A DNA stretch of 31,010 nucleotides from Flammula alnicola (GCA_015499995.1 JADNRV010000476.1:1-31010), one strand, 5' to 3'. Positions 1 through 10,300 are shown, counted from the stretch's first letter. Made by a program: numbers and translations. The notes: generated from the sequence alone by a model not told the origin.

Positions 1-2
1 GG

Positions 3-65
3 CAGGAAGCGAAGCTCGACCTGGGTAAGAACCAGAACGAGGACGTGGAAGATCTGGAGGCTTAG
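3..65 (+). CDS. possible C-terminal end of an unknown protein, truncated by the window edge
   Basis: Frame 3 is open from the first base and ends at TAG 63-65 with a short charged, acidic tail (...NEDVEDLEA). The other two forward frames read less like protein, and one stops at once. An acidic tail followed by AT-rich sequence fits the last codons of a gene that starts left of the window. About 20 residues are too few to assign a family. It could be chance. Confidence 0.3.
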   Translation, partial: QEAKLDLGKNQNEDVEDLEA

Positions 66-692
66 AGAAACTCGGTTCCACTTGTTTGTCTTCAGGAAGC
101 TTCCACGCATTCGAGCCCTTGTTGGTGCGTACGGTGCCTTATCTTACATTTTTATTTCTTAAGACATCAAACATTCCTCTTGCAATTCCATCATACCACG
201 AAGTGATAAAACCCTAAGTTTTTTTTTTTTTTTTTTTAACGAAAATTGAGCACGACTTTACATACTCTCCGCATCATATGGTTTCGAACCATCAGCTAAG
301 ACCTGACATGCCCAAGGAATAATACTGAGCCGTAGAGATGATATGAGCAGTGCTCAACTTGAAGCGGTGCTAATAAATAGATGTGTAGTTGGTACTGAAA
401 ACTTGACAACTACTTTCGTAGACTGCAAAAATGTGGAGACACGAACAATCAACGCTGCGTGTACTGTGGGCTCGGTCAAGTTGTACCACTGAGCGTAGTA
501 ATTGTTGTCGGTGAGGCCCGCATCGGACGGATACTACAACACATGCTATTGACACTTATCCCATTGGTTATTGCTTGCCTGCGGTAGGTCCCAGGTGTAG
601 TGATGTTGGGGTCAGTTTCTGCACAGAGACTAGCAGCCAGCTAATAAAAAATGAAGGAAAGGTTTAAAAAAGAGAGTCCGTGCGGTATGTGC
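66..692. other. intergenic, includes the 3' flank of F-box paralog 1
   Basis: No gene seen. About 440-692 is the 3' flank of the F-box gene read leftwards. It aligns with the 3' flanks of F-box paralogs 3 (after 15211) and 4 (after 20914): all share a stretch around 'AACATCAC', a 'GG(A/G)ATAAGT' motif and a 'TAGCAT(A/G)T' motif in the same order. A tRNA-like B-box at 281-291 was examined and rejected. Confidence 0.5.
219..237 (+). repeat. homopolymer of 19 T
   Basis: An uninterrupted run of T in the gap between the possible partial gene and F-box paralog 1. A poly-T/poly-A tract of this length can be a nucleosome-excluding promoter element or the tail of an old retro-insertion. No flanking target duplication was seen. 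Confidence 0.9.
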
Positions 693-2384
693 CTAATAGT
701 AGCGGGATATAGAGCTCTTGATCATGTCTACAAGTGCAACACTGCTCTCGTCGTTGGGGTGCTTCTCGATGATTTGGAGATTAACACCACTTGATCGTAT
801 CCCAATGAGACGATGGAGATCATTCGATTTTATGGGTTCGGGCCTATTCCCCGGGCGACTGAAGAAGGTCATGTGGAAATATCGTAGGGATGGCCGTCGA
901 TTGCGATAATAGGTAGCGGGAAGGGAGCTTTGCCTTTGGTCGAGTTGTTTCGAGGCTTTTACGATTTGGCTATCCTCAACAGGATCGTGGAAGATATCCG
1001 CTAAACATCGCCAAGAAAGCTTTTCCGGGGGCCACCATCCCTCGTAGTGCAGTGACTCAAGAGACGGAAGAAACGCATTGGTAGATGAGCTGTCGTGTTG
1101 CATTGATGAGAAAGAAGCCATGCGTCGAAGGAACTTGTCCGTGATCAACTTGGATGCGGTATTTGGATGCGTCGAAGTCAATGATAAATGTGTGATTGAA
1201 GGCAAATTTTCCAATATTTGGATTATGATGTTATCATCTGGAAGAACATGTCCGTTGGGTATCGCCAAAGAAAACTGTGTGATGGAACTCTGGGAACGAG
1301 TAAAAAGCGACAGAAGACCGTCCACGTCGAGAGTACCCTTACATCCTCCGGAATCGTAAGAGAAATGTTGCAACGATGGAAGTACAAGTCGATCGTAAAG
1401 GACGCGCAAGTCTGCATTGGTTGCTCTATATGGATGAAGGTGTAAATTCCTAAGCGAATTGTGGACGAGGAAGGGTGTTGGTAAGGCAAAAACGGAAATA
1501 TCCCCCAAGATCTCTGAAACTTTGCAGTCAACCAATCGAGTACCACGAGATAAGACTTCCAAAATTTCGTCGACACCAAGATGTTTGATTTGGATGTATG
1601 TAAGATTTTCCCATTCGATACGAATACTGCTCAGATAAACGTGCGAAATGTCGAGACTTCTTAGGCAAGGAGTTTTTCCGAAGTAGAATGAAAAAAAGTC
1701 GACATTCAAGTCCATCGGGGACAGCCGCAGATATTCGAGTAGTGGGGCCCCTTCCACATTGCGCATAAAGTCGGCGTAAAAATAGGACGGCATGACTAGG
1801 TTTAGTGCATTCCACCGGGGGGCGTAGTCCCGTATGAGGGCGAATAAGGATGCTGGATCTACGTCTCGCTCCTCCTCTTCTTCTTCATTAGAGGTAAACT
1901 GGAGGCGTATATATAAGGGCATTTTCAATGCGCGGCCCAGCCACTGCGCCACTAGCCTGAGCTGTAAATGCAATGGAGTGGCCTGTTCAGGATCATGCAC
2001 GATGTATAATGATGTCCACAATTGAGGAGTTTTGAATGCGATTTCCCTCCATGTCTTGCAAACGGCCGCGAGACGTAGCGGAGAACCCTGATTGGATTTA
2101 GGGCTCTTTCCAAATATGGATGGCCTGTAGGTTTCCTCATGGTACCAGGTGAAAATTTCTGAAGCGATCTCGACAGGGACGTGGGCGAGAGGGTCGTGAA
2201 GATTATTGACTTTGCTTTTCACCAAGCAGCGTTTCTGTTTGAAATCGGCCAATACCTGGGCCAGCTGTGCATCTAGCTCAGCTAGCTCTAGGCATGGACG
2301 GCATGGTTTTCTGTCACAGAGCGTGCATCTGGTAGGATCGTAATCTGTCGGGGAATTGTGTTGGCCAGGGGTGGAGGATATCAT
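693..2384 (-). CDS. F-box protein, paralog 1 of 4 (563 aa)
   Basis: Predicted substrate-recognition subunit of an SCF ubiquitin ligase; F-box proteins bind Skp1 through the F-box and the target through the C-terminal region. The ATG at 2384 is chosen because 'ATG-(A/G)(T/C)A-TCC-TCC' sits at the same aligned place in all four paralogs; the frame upstream has only a TTG. A four-Cys cluster, CX2CX4CX2C (C20, C23, C28, C31), comes first. A short Leu-rich coiled coil (about 32-60) and an F-box (about 64-115: HDPLAHVPVEIASEIF ... RLAAVCKTWREIAF) follow. The rest has irregular leucine-rich segments such as PCLRSLDISHVYLS and LPSITHLSLTS. The coding region has no intron. By protein similarity its closest partner here is paralog 4 (shared HNS.TDYDPT N-terminus and KHP C-terminal stretch). 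Function is inferred from domains only; the target is unknown. Confidence 0.85.
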   Translation of the reverse strand: MISSTPGQHNSPTDYDPTRCTLCDRKPCRPCLELAELDAQLAQVLADFKQKRCLVKSKVNNLHDPLAHVPVEIASEIFTWYHEETYRPSIFGKSPKSNQGSPLRLAAVCKTWREIAFKTPQLWTSLYIVHDPEQATPLHLQLRLVAQWLGRALKMPLYIRLQFTSNEEEEEERDVDPASLFALIRDYAPRWNALNLVMPSYFYADFMRNVEGAPLLEYLRLSPMDLNVDFFSFYFGKTPCLRSLDISHVYLSSIRIEWENLTYIQIKHLGVDEILEVLSRGTRLVDCKVSEILGDISVFALPTPFLVHNSLRNLHLHPYRATNADLRVLYDRLVLPSLQHFSYDSGGCKGTLDVDGLLSLFTRSQSSITQFSLAIPNGHVLPDDNIIIQILENLPSITHLSLTSTHPNTASKLITDKFLRRMASFSSMQHDSSSTNAFLPSLESLHYEGWWPPEKLSWRCLADIFHDPVEDSQIVKASKQLDQRQSSLPATYYRNRRPSLRYFHMTFFSRPGNRPEPIKSNDLHRLIGIRSSGVNLQIIEKHPNDESSVALVDMIKSSISRYY

Positions 2385-2406
2385 GCTCAAGGTTTCCTTT
2401 GAAATA

Positions 2407-2475
2407 CTGAAAACGACATCCAAGTCGAAAAATCCTGAACACGTACAGTCATTAAGGTCTAATTATCTCACTCAC
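2407..2475 (-). other. predicted 5'-UTR intron of F-box paralog 1
   Basis: Read on the minus strand, GTGAGT follows 'AACATA' and the intron ends in GTTTTCAG 22 bases before the ATG. The same donor context and acceptor lie just before the ATG of all four F-box paralogs, with length varying from 55 to 73 nt. Conservation of the splice signals with little conservation between them supports a real intron. Confidence 0.6.
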
Positions 2476-2604
2476 TATGTTGTTATACGCTCTTTTCTCT
2501 GTATTGCTCCGCCGAAAGCTCGAGTGAATCCGAACTCGCGGTGACACTCGTACGATGATAACAATATGATATAGATGTCTTTGTCAAACGGTGTCCTCTA
2601 CAGA

Positions 2605-2692
2605 CGTCTAAATCGGACTTGCAGAGAGAGTTATCGAACGTCGTTCGAATACTGGAGGAAGTATCAAAGGCGTTGAACGTTGAAGGATGACT
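2605..2692 (-). promoter_or_regulatory. upstream block shared by the F-box paralogs (copy 1)
   Basis: On the minus strand the block runs 'CATCCTTCAACGTTCAACG', then 'TTTGATAC', 'AGTATTCGAA' and 'CTCTCTGCAAGTCCGATT'. The same succession is found 245-310 bp upstream of the other three F-box start codons. It is probably a core or upstream promoter element copied with each gene. Confidence 0.6.
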
Positions 2693-2984
2693 CTGCAGGA
2701 CTCTGCTTGAGGGTGCAGCTGGGTGCAGGGAAATGTGACGCGTTGACGCGTGTGACGAGGGCCCGCCAAGCTAACACAGCTTTCCAAGGCCTTTCCCCTC
2801 TCTTTTTCGTTGGACTTCCTTCAATTCCTCCAAAGCTTCTCTCCGGCTCCTGAAATGAATATTTAACCTGCACTGAATCTTGCGTAAATCTGCTTGTGGG
2901 ACCGAACTGGGCACGTGAGAGGTAGTACCTGGTTATGATGCCTCGGACTCGCACGAGCCACCAACAAAACTGCACTGGGCCTCG

Positions 2985-4340
2985 CCTCAGGACTGGCACG
3001 AGCCGTACTTTGCCTTTCTCTCAACACATCCCAAAGCGTCACGGGTATGCCCCTGTTCCGTTTGTCGCGTCGGAAGAGTTTGGGAAAGAGGGGTCTCACC
3101 GTGTTGGATTTGGAGACTCCCACTGCCCTTCCTCTTTACACCTATCCTGCGCCTGCACCTCATCGAGACATCCGCTCCGCCCGTCTTTCATCCAGCTTCC
3201 CATATTTCGGATTTGACTTCGATTTGCAGAAACAAGAACAGCGCGACTCGTCTGACCGGCCGCCGATCGTTGTCCCAGATCTCAAGCACATACGACATTG
3301 CAAGGGCGCGTCGAATGCTCTACGCGACTACACGGGTTCCAGACCCATTATCAGGAACCCATGTCGGTATTCCCTCGTCCGCGACGTAGAGCGTTGCGCG
3401 TTATACGGACGATTGGTGGGGTTCCACGCTGAATCGCTGAGGCGACGGGAAGGGCAGCCGGTCGTGTTTTATACTCTGAGGATGGGTTTATATTTAGCAG
3501 CAGACCATAACCCATGAATCGAAAGCGGTGTCGACTTTTCACACTTTGCACACAGCCTGTTGCTCTGACTGACAGGCTGCAACGTGGATACTTGGGATTT
3601 AGCACCCAGGCGCAGAGGGGTGATTCGATGAAAGTTATGTTATGGGGCTTCATGACATCGGCCCATTTGGCGGGCCTCGCTTCTCATACGCGCAGCTGGC
3701 AGCAATAATCTCGACACGCGAAGTTATGCCAGGCAAAATTGGAAGTTCGATACGGAATCCAGTTGACCGAACTTGTTCGTTAGCGGGAGTATGAACTGAG
3801 TTGTAGTCGTATCCATTCTACGTTGAACGGTGCGTCTTTCTCTCATTTTGAAGTCCTTTCAACGCACAAAATAATCTAACTACGCGAGTAGGACGTCCAC
3901 CCTTTGCCCCCCGTCGCCCCGACAATATCGAACGTAGGGCCCTGTATGACGTCTTTATTCTTAAAAATACCTCGACGGCTTCGATGTCTCCCAGGTCCTC
4001 GCGTCCTCCATGTCTATATTTCATTTCTATGACTGCGGGGTGACAGGGTATTAAGCTTTTTATAATTTAATAATTTACTGACTCGTCTATGGCCCTACAT
4101 TTGGTCCTCCTTGTCGTTCTTCGGGCCCCGCCCATCTTTTGATAGAATAAACAGGTTTGAGCGCCTCCGTTAAAGGTCCTTGGCCTTTCATAAGCCTGTT
4201 ATTAACAATCGAAAAGTCAGACCTCGCTGCTGTGCTGTACTGCATTGTTCTATTCTTCAGAAAAATCAATAGTTATTTAGAAGAACCTAGTGCTATATAG
4301 CTATATATTATAAGCCCCTCCTCACTGTTTTGCGGATTGG
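2985..4340 (+). repeat. inverted repeat arm A (about 1.35 kb, diverged)
   Basis: Aligns end to end with the reverse complement of about 11255-12690. Near-identical blocks lie at about 3380-3425 (Tcgtccgcgacgtagagcg core), 3480-3505 (ggatgggtttatatttagc) and 3835-3895 (ending ctacgcgagtagg). Short reading frames survive in both arms, but substitutions between arms are as often amino-acid-changing as silent (for example 5 changing to 2 silent over the 26 codons ending at 3708). This does not look like selected coding sequence. No terminal repeats, transposase or reverse transcriptase were seen. It lies between F-box 1 and F-box 2. Confidence 0.8.
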
Positions 4341-4547
4341 TGCTGTCTTCCTTGTTTTTGAATTGACGGATAATAATATCCAGAAAACCATGATTTTTTC
4401 AGCGAACAGTGGAGACCTACATTATAATATTTTTGTCTTCATCTTACTTAGTACGTATACATAACAACGGAAATATCGGATACTGTATACTATCCTATCG
4501 ACACATATTATTGCTTTAACTCGCCCCTGGGTCGCCTGATGCTCGAG
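4341..4547. other. 3' flank of F-box paralog 2
   Basis: Short AT-rich gap between inverted-repeat arm A and the stop codon of F-box paralog 2. Only a remnant of the 3' flank common to paralogs 1, 3 and 4 is recognisable (an 'AGTATCCGAT' stretch near 4470-4485). Arm A may therefore have been joined here after the F-box duplication. Confidence 0.4.
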
Positions 4548-6221
4548 TCAGATATTACTCTCGATCATGTCTACAACATCCCCACTATGTAGGACTTTGA
4601 GGATTTGCAGATTAACACCAGCTGATCGTATCCCAATGAGACGACGGAGGTCTTCGTCCAATTCTATGGGTTCGGGGCTATTCTTCCCCTCACTATGGAA
4701 GGTCATGCGAAAATCATGTAGGGATGGCCGTCGATTGCAATAATGGATAGCGGGAAGAGAACTCTGACTTTGCTGGATTTCGTTCGACGCTTTTACAGTT
4801 TGGCTATCCTCAACAGGATTGTGGAAGATATCCGCTAAACATCCCCACGAGAGCTTTTCCGGCGGCCACCATTCTTCGTACTGAAATGACTCGAGAGACG
4901 GAAGAAACGCGTTGGTACGTGAGGTATCGGTATCATGTTGCATTGACGAGAATGAAGTCATGCGTCGAAGGAAGCTGTTCGTGATCGACGCGCATCGGGT
5001 ATTTGCTTTCATCCACGTCAGAGATAAATGGGTGATTGAAGGCAAATTTTCCAATATTTGGATTATGGTGTTATAATCTCGAAGAAGACTTGATTGGGGT
5101 ATCTCCAGAGAAAAATGGGTGATGGGACTCCGAGAACGAGTAAAAAGCGACAGAAGACTATCCACTTCGACATGACCCACATATCCCTCGGCGTAAGAAA
5201 AATGTCGCAACGATGGAAGTACGAGTCGATTGTAGAGAACGCGTAAATCCTCATTGGTTGCTTCATCTGGATGAAGGTGTAAATACCTAAGCGAATTGTG
5301 GACGAGGAAGGGTGTCGGTAAGTCAAAAATGGAAAAATTCTCCAAGATGTCTGGAAATTTGCAGTCAACCAGTCGAGGACCACGGGATAGGACTTCCAAA
5401 ATTTCGTCGATACCAAGATTTTTGAATTGGATGTTTGTAAGATTTCCCCATTCGATACGAACACTGGTTAAATAAAGGCGCGAAATGTCGAGACTTCTAA
5501 GGCAAGGAGTTTTTCCCAAGTAGAAAGTAGGTAAATATTTTTCGATCTCCACGTCGATCGGGGACAGCCGCAGATATTCGAGTAATGGAGCCCCTTCCAC
5601 TTTGCGTATAAAGTCGTCATAAAAAAAAGTCGGCATGACTAGATTTAGCGCATTCCACTGGGGGGCATAGTCTCGTATGAGAGCGAATAAGGATGCTGGA
5701 TACACGTAGTCCTCCCAATCTTCTTCTTCAGTGTAGGTATACTGGAGGCGTATATATAAGGGCATTTTCAATGCGCGGCCCAGCCACTGCGCCACTAGCT
5801 CTAAGTGTAATGGAGGGGTCTGTACAGGATTATGCATGATGTATAATGATGTCCACAATTGAGGCGTTTTGAATGCGATTTCCCTCCATGTTTTGCAAAC
5901 GGCTGCGAGACGTAGCGGAGAGCACTGCTTGGATTCAGGGCTGTCTCCGAATATGGATGGCCTGTAGGTTTCCTCATGGTACCAGGTAAAAATTTCTGAA
6001 GCGATCTCGACAGGGACGTGGACGAGAGGGTCGTGAAGATTATTGACTTTGCTTTTCAGCAAGCGGCGTTTCTGTTCGAAATCGGCCAATACCTGGGCCA
6101 GCTGTGCATCTAGCTCAGTGAGCTCTAGGCATGGGTTGCATGGCTTCCCCTCAGAGAGCGTGCACTTGATAGGATCGTAGCCTCTCGAGGAATGGTGTTG
6201 AGCAGTGGTGGAGGATACCAT
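4548..6221 (-). CDS. F-box protein, paralog 2 of 4 (557 aa)
   Basis: Predicted SCF ubiquitin-ligase adaptor with the same architecture as paralog 1. An N-terminal Cys cluster has one position lost: C20, S23, C28, C31 (CTLSEGKPCNPC). A coiled coil (about 32-61) and an F-box (about 63-115) follow, then a long leucine-rich C-terminal region. An ATG lies 9 bases upstream at 6230, but the matching codon is GTG in paralog 3, so the aligned ATG at 6221 is preferred. It is very close to paralog 3 over the whole length, for example FPDILENFSIFDLPTPF in both. Similarity continues at least 280 bp upstream, including the 5'-UTR intron. No frame break; probably functional. The degradation target is unknown. 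Confidence 0.85.
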   Translation of the reverse strand: MVSSTTAQHHSSRGYDPIKCTLSEGKPCNPCLELTELDAQLAQVLADFEQKRRLLKSKVNNLHDPLVHVPVEIASEIFTWYHEETYRPSIFGDSPESKQCSPLRLAAVCKTWREIAFKTPQLWTSLYIMHNPVQTPPLHLELVAQWLGRALKMPLYIRLQYTYTEEEDWEDYVYPASLFALIRDYAPQWNALNLVMPTFFYDDFIRKVEGAPLLEYLRLSPIDVEIEKYLPTFYLGKTPCLRSLDISRLYLTSVRIEWGNLTNIQFKNLGIDEILEVLSRGPRLVDCKFPDILENFSIFDLPTPFLVHNSLRYLHLHPDEATNEDLRVLYNRLVLPSLRHFSYAEGYVGHVEVDSLLSLFTRSRSPITHFSLEIPQSSLLRDYNTIIQILENLPSITHLSLTWMKANTRCASITNSFLRRMTSFSSMQHDTDTSRTNAFLPSLESFQYEEWWPPEKLSWGCLADIFHNPVEDSQTVKASNEIQQSQSSLPAIHYCNRRPSLHDFRMTFHSEGKNSPEPIELDEDLRRLIGIRSAGVNLQILKVLHSGDVVDMIESNI

Positions 6222-6246
6222 GATGGGCATCTTTGATTACGAAGTG

Positions 6247-6301
6247 CTGAAAACAGAAACGCTTGAACGGGTACAACTATTAAAGCCTGATACATGCTTA
6301 C
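6247..6301 (-). other. predicted 5'-UTR intron of F-box paralog 2
   Basis: Minus-strand donor GTAAGCAT after 'AACATA' and acceptor TTTTCAG before CACTTC, in the same place as in the other three paralogs. It ends 25 bases before the preferred ATG. At 55 nt it is the shortest of the four. Confidence 0.6.
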
Positions 6302-6439
6302 TATGTTTTCGAATGATGTTCTGCACTCCTATGCCTGCAGCGTTCTACCCAGAATTCGAGAGAATGATCAGTGGCTAGTGGCACTTGTCTATGATATGCT
6401 GATAGTAATGTCCTAACTTTATCCTAACTCAATCCGGGT

Positions 6440-6510
6440 CTTCTAAATATATTTGAATGAGACTCACACAGCAAGAGTTCAACGTCGTTGAAGGATGATG
6501 GTTGCATGCA
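6440..6510 (-). promoter_or_regulatory. upstream block shared by the F-box paralogs (copy 2)
   Basis: On the minus strand: 'CATCATCCTTCAACGACG', 'TTGAACTC', then 'TGTGTGAGTCTCATTC'. It matches the blocks of the other F-box genes in order and in distance from the ATG. The TTGATAC segment of the block is reduced in this copy. Confidence 0.55.
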
Positions 6511-7304
6511 GGTAAGGACTTGCTCACGGCAAGCCTCGTTGAGTTTTGTGTGTCGGGCCGCCGTGCAAATAACTTTGGGTGGAGGACCGGCCCGGCTATT
6601 AACCACGTTTACGAGCGTTCGCGGTGGATAGGTTTCATTTTCTTTGAACTTGAAGCTTGAAGCTTGATCTCAACTCCTAGATCTTCTCCAGCTGCTGAAA
6701 GAACTCAAAGAACTTTATTATGTACGTTAATCGAAACTTCGGTTAGGAGCCAAAGAGGCACAATAGATAATCCTGAACTATAAGGAAAGCGATTTGATTT
6801 AATGAGCGCTATGAAATGCTATATACAGTGATGGATAAACAGGTCGTGGTCCATGAATCGGTATGGCGAGGTTAATATGGTCCTAGAAAAGCCTACTCGA
6901 CAGGGCCATGGATAAAAGATGATGTACCAGGATGAGCTGGGGCAGGAACAAGCGATAATGCTGTGGAAGAGGAAGCCGGAATGAAGGGGACGAAGTGAGG
7001 CAGCGCGCGACATAGGTAATAGGAATAGTAAGTATGTAGCTATAAAAACCTATAAAGCTGGATGTTAAATGCGTAATAATGAGAATATGTTACAGAGCGA
7101 GAGGGCGAGAAAGGAAGAACTGATAGAGGAAAGGAAAGAGACAGGAGCGGAATTTTTCAGGAAGAGGGATGGTCAGAGGGATTTTTCCGGAATCGTGCGA
7201 AGAAAAGGAAAAGAAAAAGCAGAGACGAGAGAGACAGAAGAATCCGAGAAGAGACGAAAAGGAAATGCAAAACTTGAAAGGTCGTTAATACACTCATATC
7301 TACC
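6511..7304. other. intergenic between F-box 2 and the telobox gene; purine-rich tract
   Basis: No gene seen. About 6645-6668 holds a small tandem 'gaagctt' repeat. About 7080-7265 is strongly purine-biased on the + strand (many GAGA, GAAAG and AGGA runs). Seen from the telobox gene (- strand) this is a CT-rich stretch just past the stop codon, so it probably belongs to its 3' UTR or terminator. The 161-codon open frame here is an artefact of the low-complexity tract. Confidence 0.5.
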
Positions 7305-10300
7305 TCATACCAAACCCCCATCCCAACTCGCCCTCTTCCTCTTGTTGTCATTGCGCAGCATCAAATCCTGTGGACACACCGCACTCTGTCCACGGTGGTG
7401 GCTCATTGACCGTCCAATGGTACCAGGCCCAGCATTCGCCTTGATATGTGCCTGTCTAATGGTACCAGTCCCAGTCGAAGGGGCACGCCCAGCGGCATCG
7501 CGAATGCCACCCCGAATGTCATTGGCCACCACATCTTCCGGCTGTCGACCATGAGGATTCGTGGCGGCAGCAACGACAAACGACTCGGGCAATCCGGGCT
7601 TCTCCCTCGTGTGATGCCGGATGGTACCAACAGGCGAAGGCGTATCCAGCGCCCGCAGGGGCAAGCCCAGGTTCAAGCCCAACCCCGCCATGCCCGATGA
7701 AGCCAGAGCAGCAGATTGCGCCAAGTCAAGCGCCTGCCCTTGTCTGGCCTCGGAGTGGTCGTCCAGCGTCACATCCAGACCGAGGCTATTATGGCTATGG
7801 CCCGACATCATCGACCCATACGCCGGGTGTCCATAGTAGTGCAGATCCAGGAATGGTAGGTTGTAGGAATAATCTCCAGAGCGCCATAGTAGTTCGTTAT
7901 TCAGATTATTGTCATTGATTGTAGGGTGGTTCGAGTTGAGCTGCTGCGAGGAGTTGGGCGATGCGATGCCGGACGAGGAGGAAGGCGAAAGGATGAGGTG
8001 GCCAGGGAAAAGAGGCGTAAGCTGCGAACTGTGTTGCTGCTGGAGGACAGGCGAGATAGGCGACTGGACTGAGCCACTGTTGTTACTCAACCGCATGGGC
8101 TCCGAGTTCGTGTGTCTCTGCTGCTGCTGCTGCTGCTGCTGGGTGTTCGCAGAAGACGGACCAGAAGGCGTAGACGGCAGGTTAAAGAAGGAATGCAGAG
8201 TCCTTCCAACCATGCCGAATTCAGGCTGCATACCTGAGTGTGTATGCATATGCAACCCGACATCGTCCATCGACATCGGCACACCCTGATGTGCGCCTCC
8301 GTTCCGGGCCTCGGAAGGGGGTACGGAGATCGATCGGGCATGACCCGGTCCGTCGACGTTGTGCAACATGGCGCCACCAGAAGAGCGCCGCATGGGCCGT
8401 GGCTGGGTCAAGAGCGGCGTCGCAGGCGGTGTCGCGTGCAGCTCGTTCATGTCAACGAGATCCTCCAACCCGAACGAATCAGAGTTGAGAGACGAGTCCA
8501 GGTCTTCGTCCTTCTCCTTCTGGCCTTGCGACCGTTGGCGGTGATGCTGCTTCTGCGGAGACCGCGCCATACCGAACGACATCCCCAACACACCTCCTCC
8601 CTCTGCTGTCTCCATTGCATCACCCACGTCCGGAGCAATGTTGCTTCCAGGAGATGTCGCATTCCTGGCCCCAGACGAATCGACGTGGTCATTCAAGGAA
8701 ATACCCGTCAGACCAAGCTCGTCGATGGCCAGCAAGTTGGACGTATGCGAATGCAGCTGCATAGGGTGTATGCCCGCGTTCTCCGGTATACCATCCAGGC
8801 CCAACCCCGAAATCCCTCCATTATTACTCCCAAACCCATTCCCAAACGACGACGAATAGATGCTCGACAAGGACAGCGATAACGAGGACGAGTTCCGCGC
8901 TCCTGCACCTGAGATGAGGTCGCCTGCGATCTGCGAGTGGTAACCCTTGAACCCCGTCCCGCCCGCGCTCGCCCCGCCGCCATTCCCACCCGCACCACCA
9001 CCCCCGCCCAGCTCGTCCGAAAACGCAGTATGCGTATCCCCCACCCCCGCCTCCGACGAGTTCCCGTCCGGCATATACGGCGGGAACAAATCGTACCTAT
9101 CCAGCACATTGTGCGGGTTGAACGAGAACGGCGACGCAGGCGAGAAGCTGCCGTCGATGAAGGACGACGACGCGCTGCTGCTTGTCGCACTCCGCGCGTC
9201 GAGCCGAGGGTTCGGCGAGAACCAGTCGTCCGTGCCCCATGCGCTCTTGCCGATCATGCCAAAATTATTGCCTAGACCGTCGTGCCGCCGGTGGATAAAG
9301 GGCGAGGAGGCATTGGAGAGGTTGTTGCTCGTACCCGAGGCCGCTGCTGCGTTCATGAGAAAGTCAGAGAGATGGCTCGACGTCGGAGACGCTGCAGCCG
9401 TCGACCAGGCAGCCGTAGAGGAGTGCGTCGGAGTGTTGAGGCCCGACGACCACGTCTCCATGTCTGAGTGGGTATTGTTCGGCAGGAAATCTGGGATGTG
9501 CAGGGGGTCTGTGTCAGAAGTGATCAGCTGCATCTCGTCGTCCGCGTCCATGTTGAACGAGTCGCGTGCGGAGGACGAAAGCGTCGGAGCGCTCGAAGAC
9601 GAAGCCGTCGTTGTCGTTGAAGGTTTCTTAAACGGCCTGAACGGCATTGTGGAGACATTATCCACGAAAACAGGCGTAGGCGGCGTCTTGAATACCAGTG
9701 AGGTTTCGCTGTCTTCTTCCTCACCACCCGAGCTCTCTTCATCCTCTGAGACCGCCGTACTCTGAGGCACGCTCTTCGTGCCACCCCTCAGAAGACCTTG
9801 ACTTGTCTTTGCCCTCCGACGACTCCTTACAGGCCCTGTCGTAGACATAGACAATTGATCATCCGCAGCCCTAACCGGCCCCTCTATCTTTTTCTTCGCT
9901 GCTGTACGAGGCTTGTACCCAGCAGCCTGATATAGGTCCGGAAACGCATTGCGGAATCTATCTCTTAGGTCAGTCGATCGTCTGCTTTGCTCCTGGAAGA
10001 TAGGGTCCTTGACGATCGTCGCCCAAGTCGTGCCATGTTTCTCGTAGCCAGCTTTGAGTGCACGGTCTTCTGCCTCGGTAAAAGGCCGACGCCGCTTGCT
10101 TCGAGTCTTCTCAAAGAGTGACGTGCCATCGGCAAAGGTAGAGCGGATTTTGCTCGAGAGATGTGTTCGAGCGTTCGGGTAATGTCGTTTGTAAGCGTCA
10201 GGAAAGTAGGTTCGGAACCTATATTAAGATAGGGGGGCGAGGCATTAGCATGGTACCGACATGGCATAATCGAGAGGTTCACAAACCTGTCCTTGAGATC

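Noticed and set aside
256..345. tRNA-like box A (GGCTCAGT) and box B (GGTTCGAAACC) on the minus strand at tRNA-like spacing, with a CTT-anticodon-like loop.
   Set aside because: The acceptor stem does not pair, the D-loop is too long and the variable loop is missing. The box B is part of a perfect 6-bp palindrome, so chance is likelier.
3514..3708. 64-codon open frame in inverted-repeat arm A whose end (MKVMLWGFMTSA..WSQQ-type tail) is also open in arm B.
   Set aside because: Over the shared codons changing substitutions outnumber silent ones (5 to 2), and the starts do not align. There is no sign of selection for protein.
6645..6668. Tandem 'gaagctt' repeat as a possible regulatory site.
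   Set aside because: Only about three short units; not found before the other F-box paralogs.
7069..7554. 161-codon + strand open frame rich in Glu, Lys and Arg.
   Set aside because: It results from the purine-rich tract and antisense overlap with the telobox gene; no motif and no start context.
8947..9765. 272-codon + strand open frame inside the telobox gene.
   Set aside because: Antisense shadow of a GC-rich low-complexity coding region. The minus-strand frame has the Myb repeats and consistent splicing.
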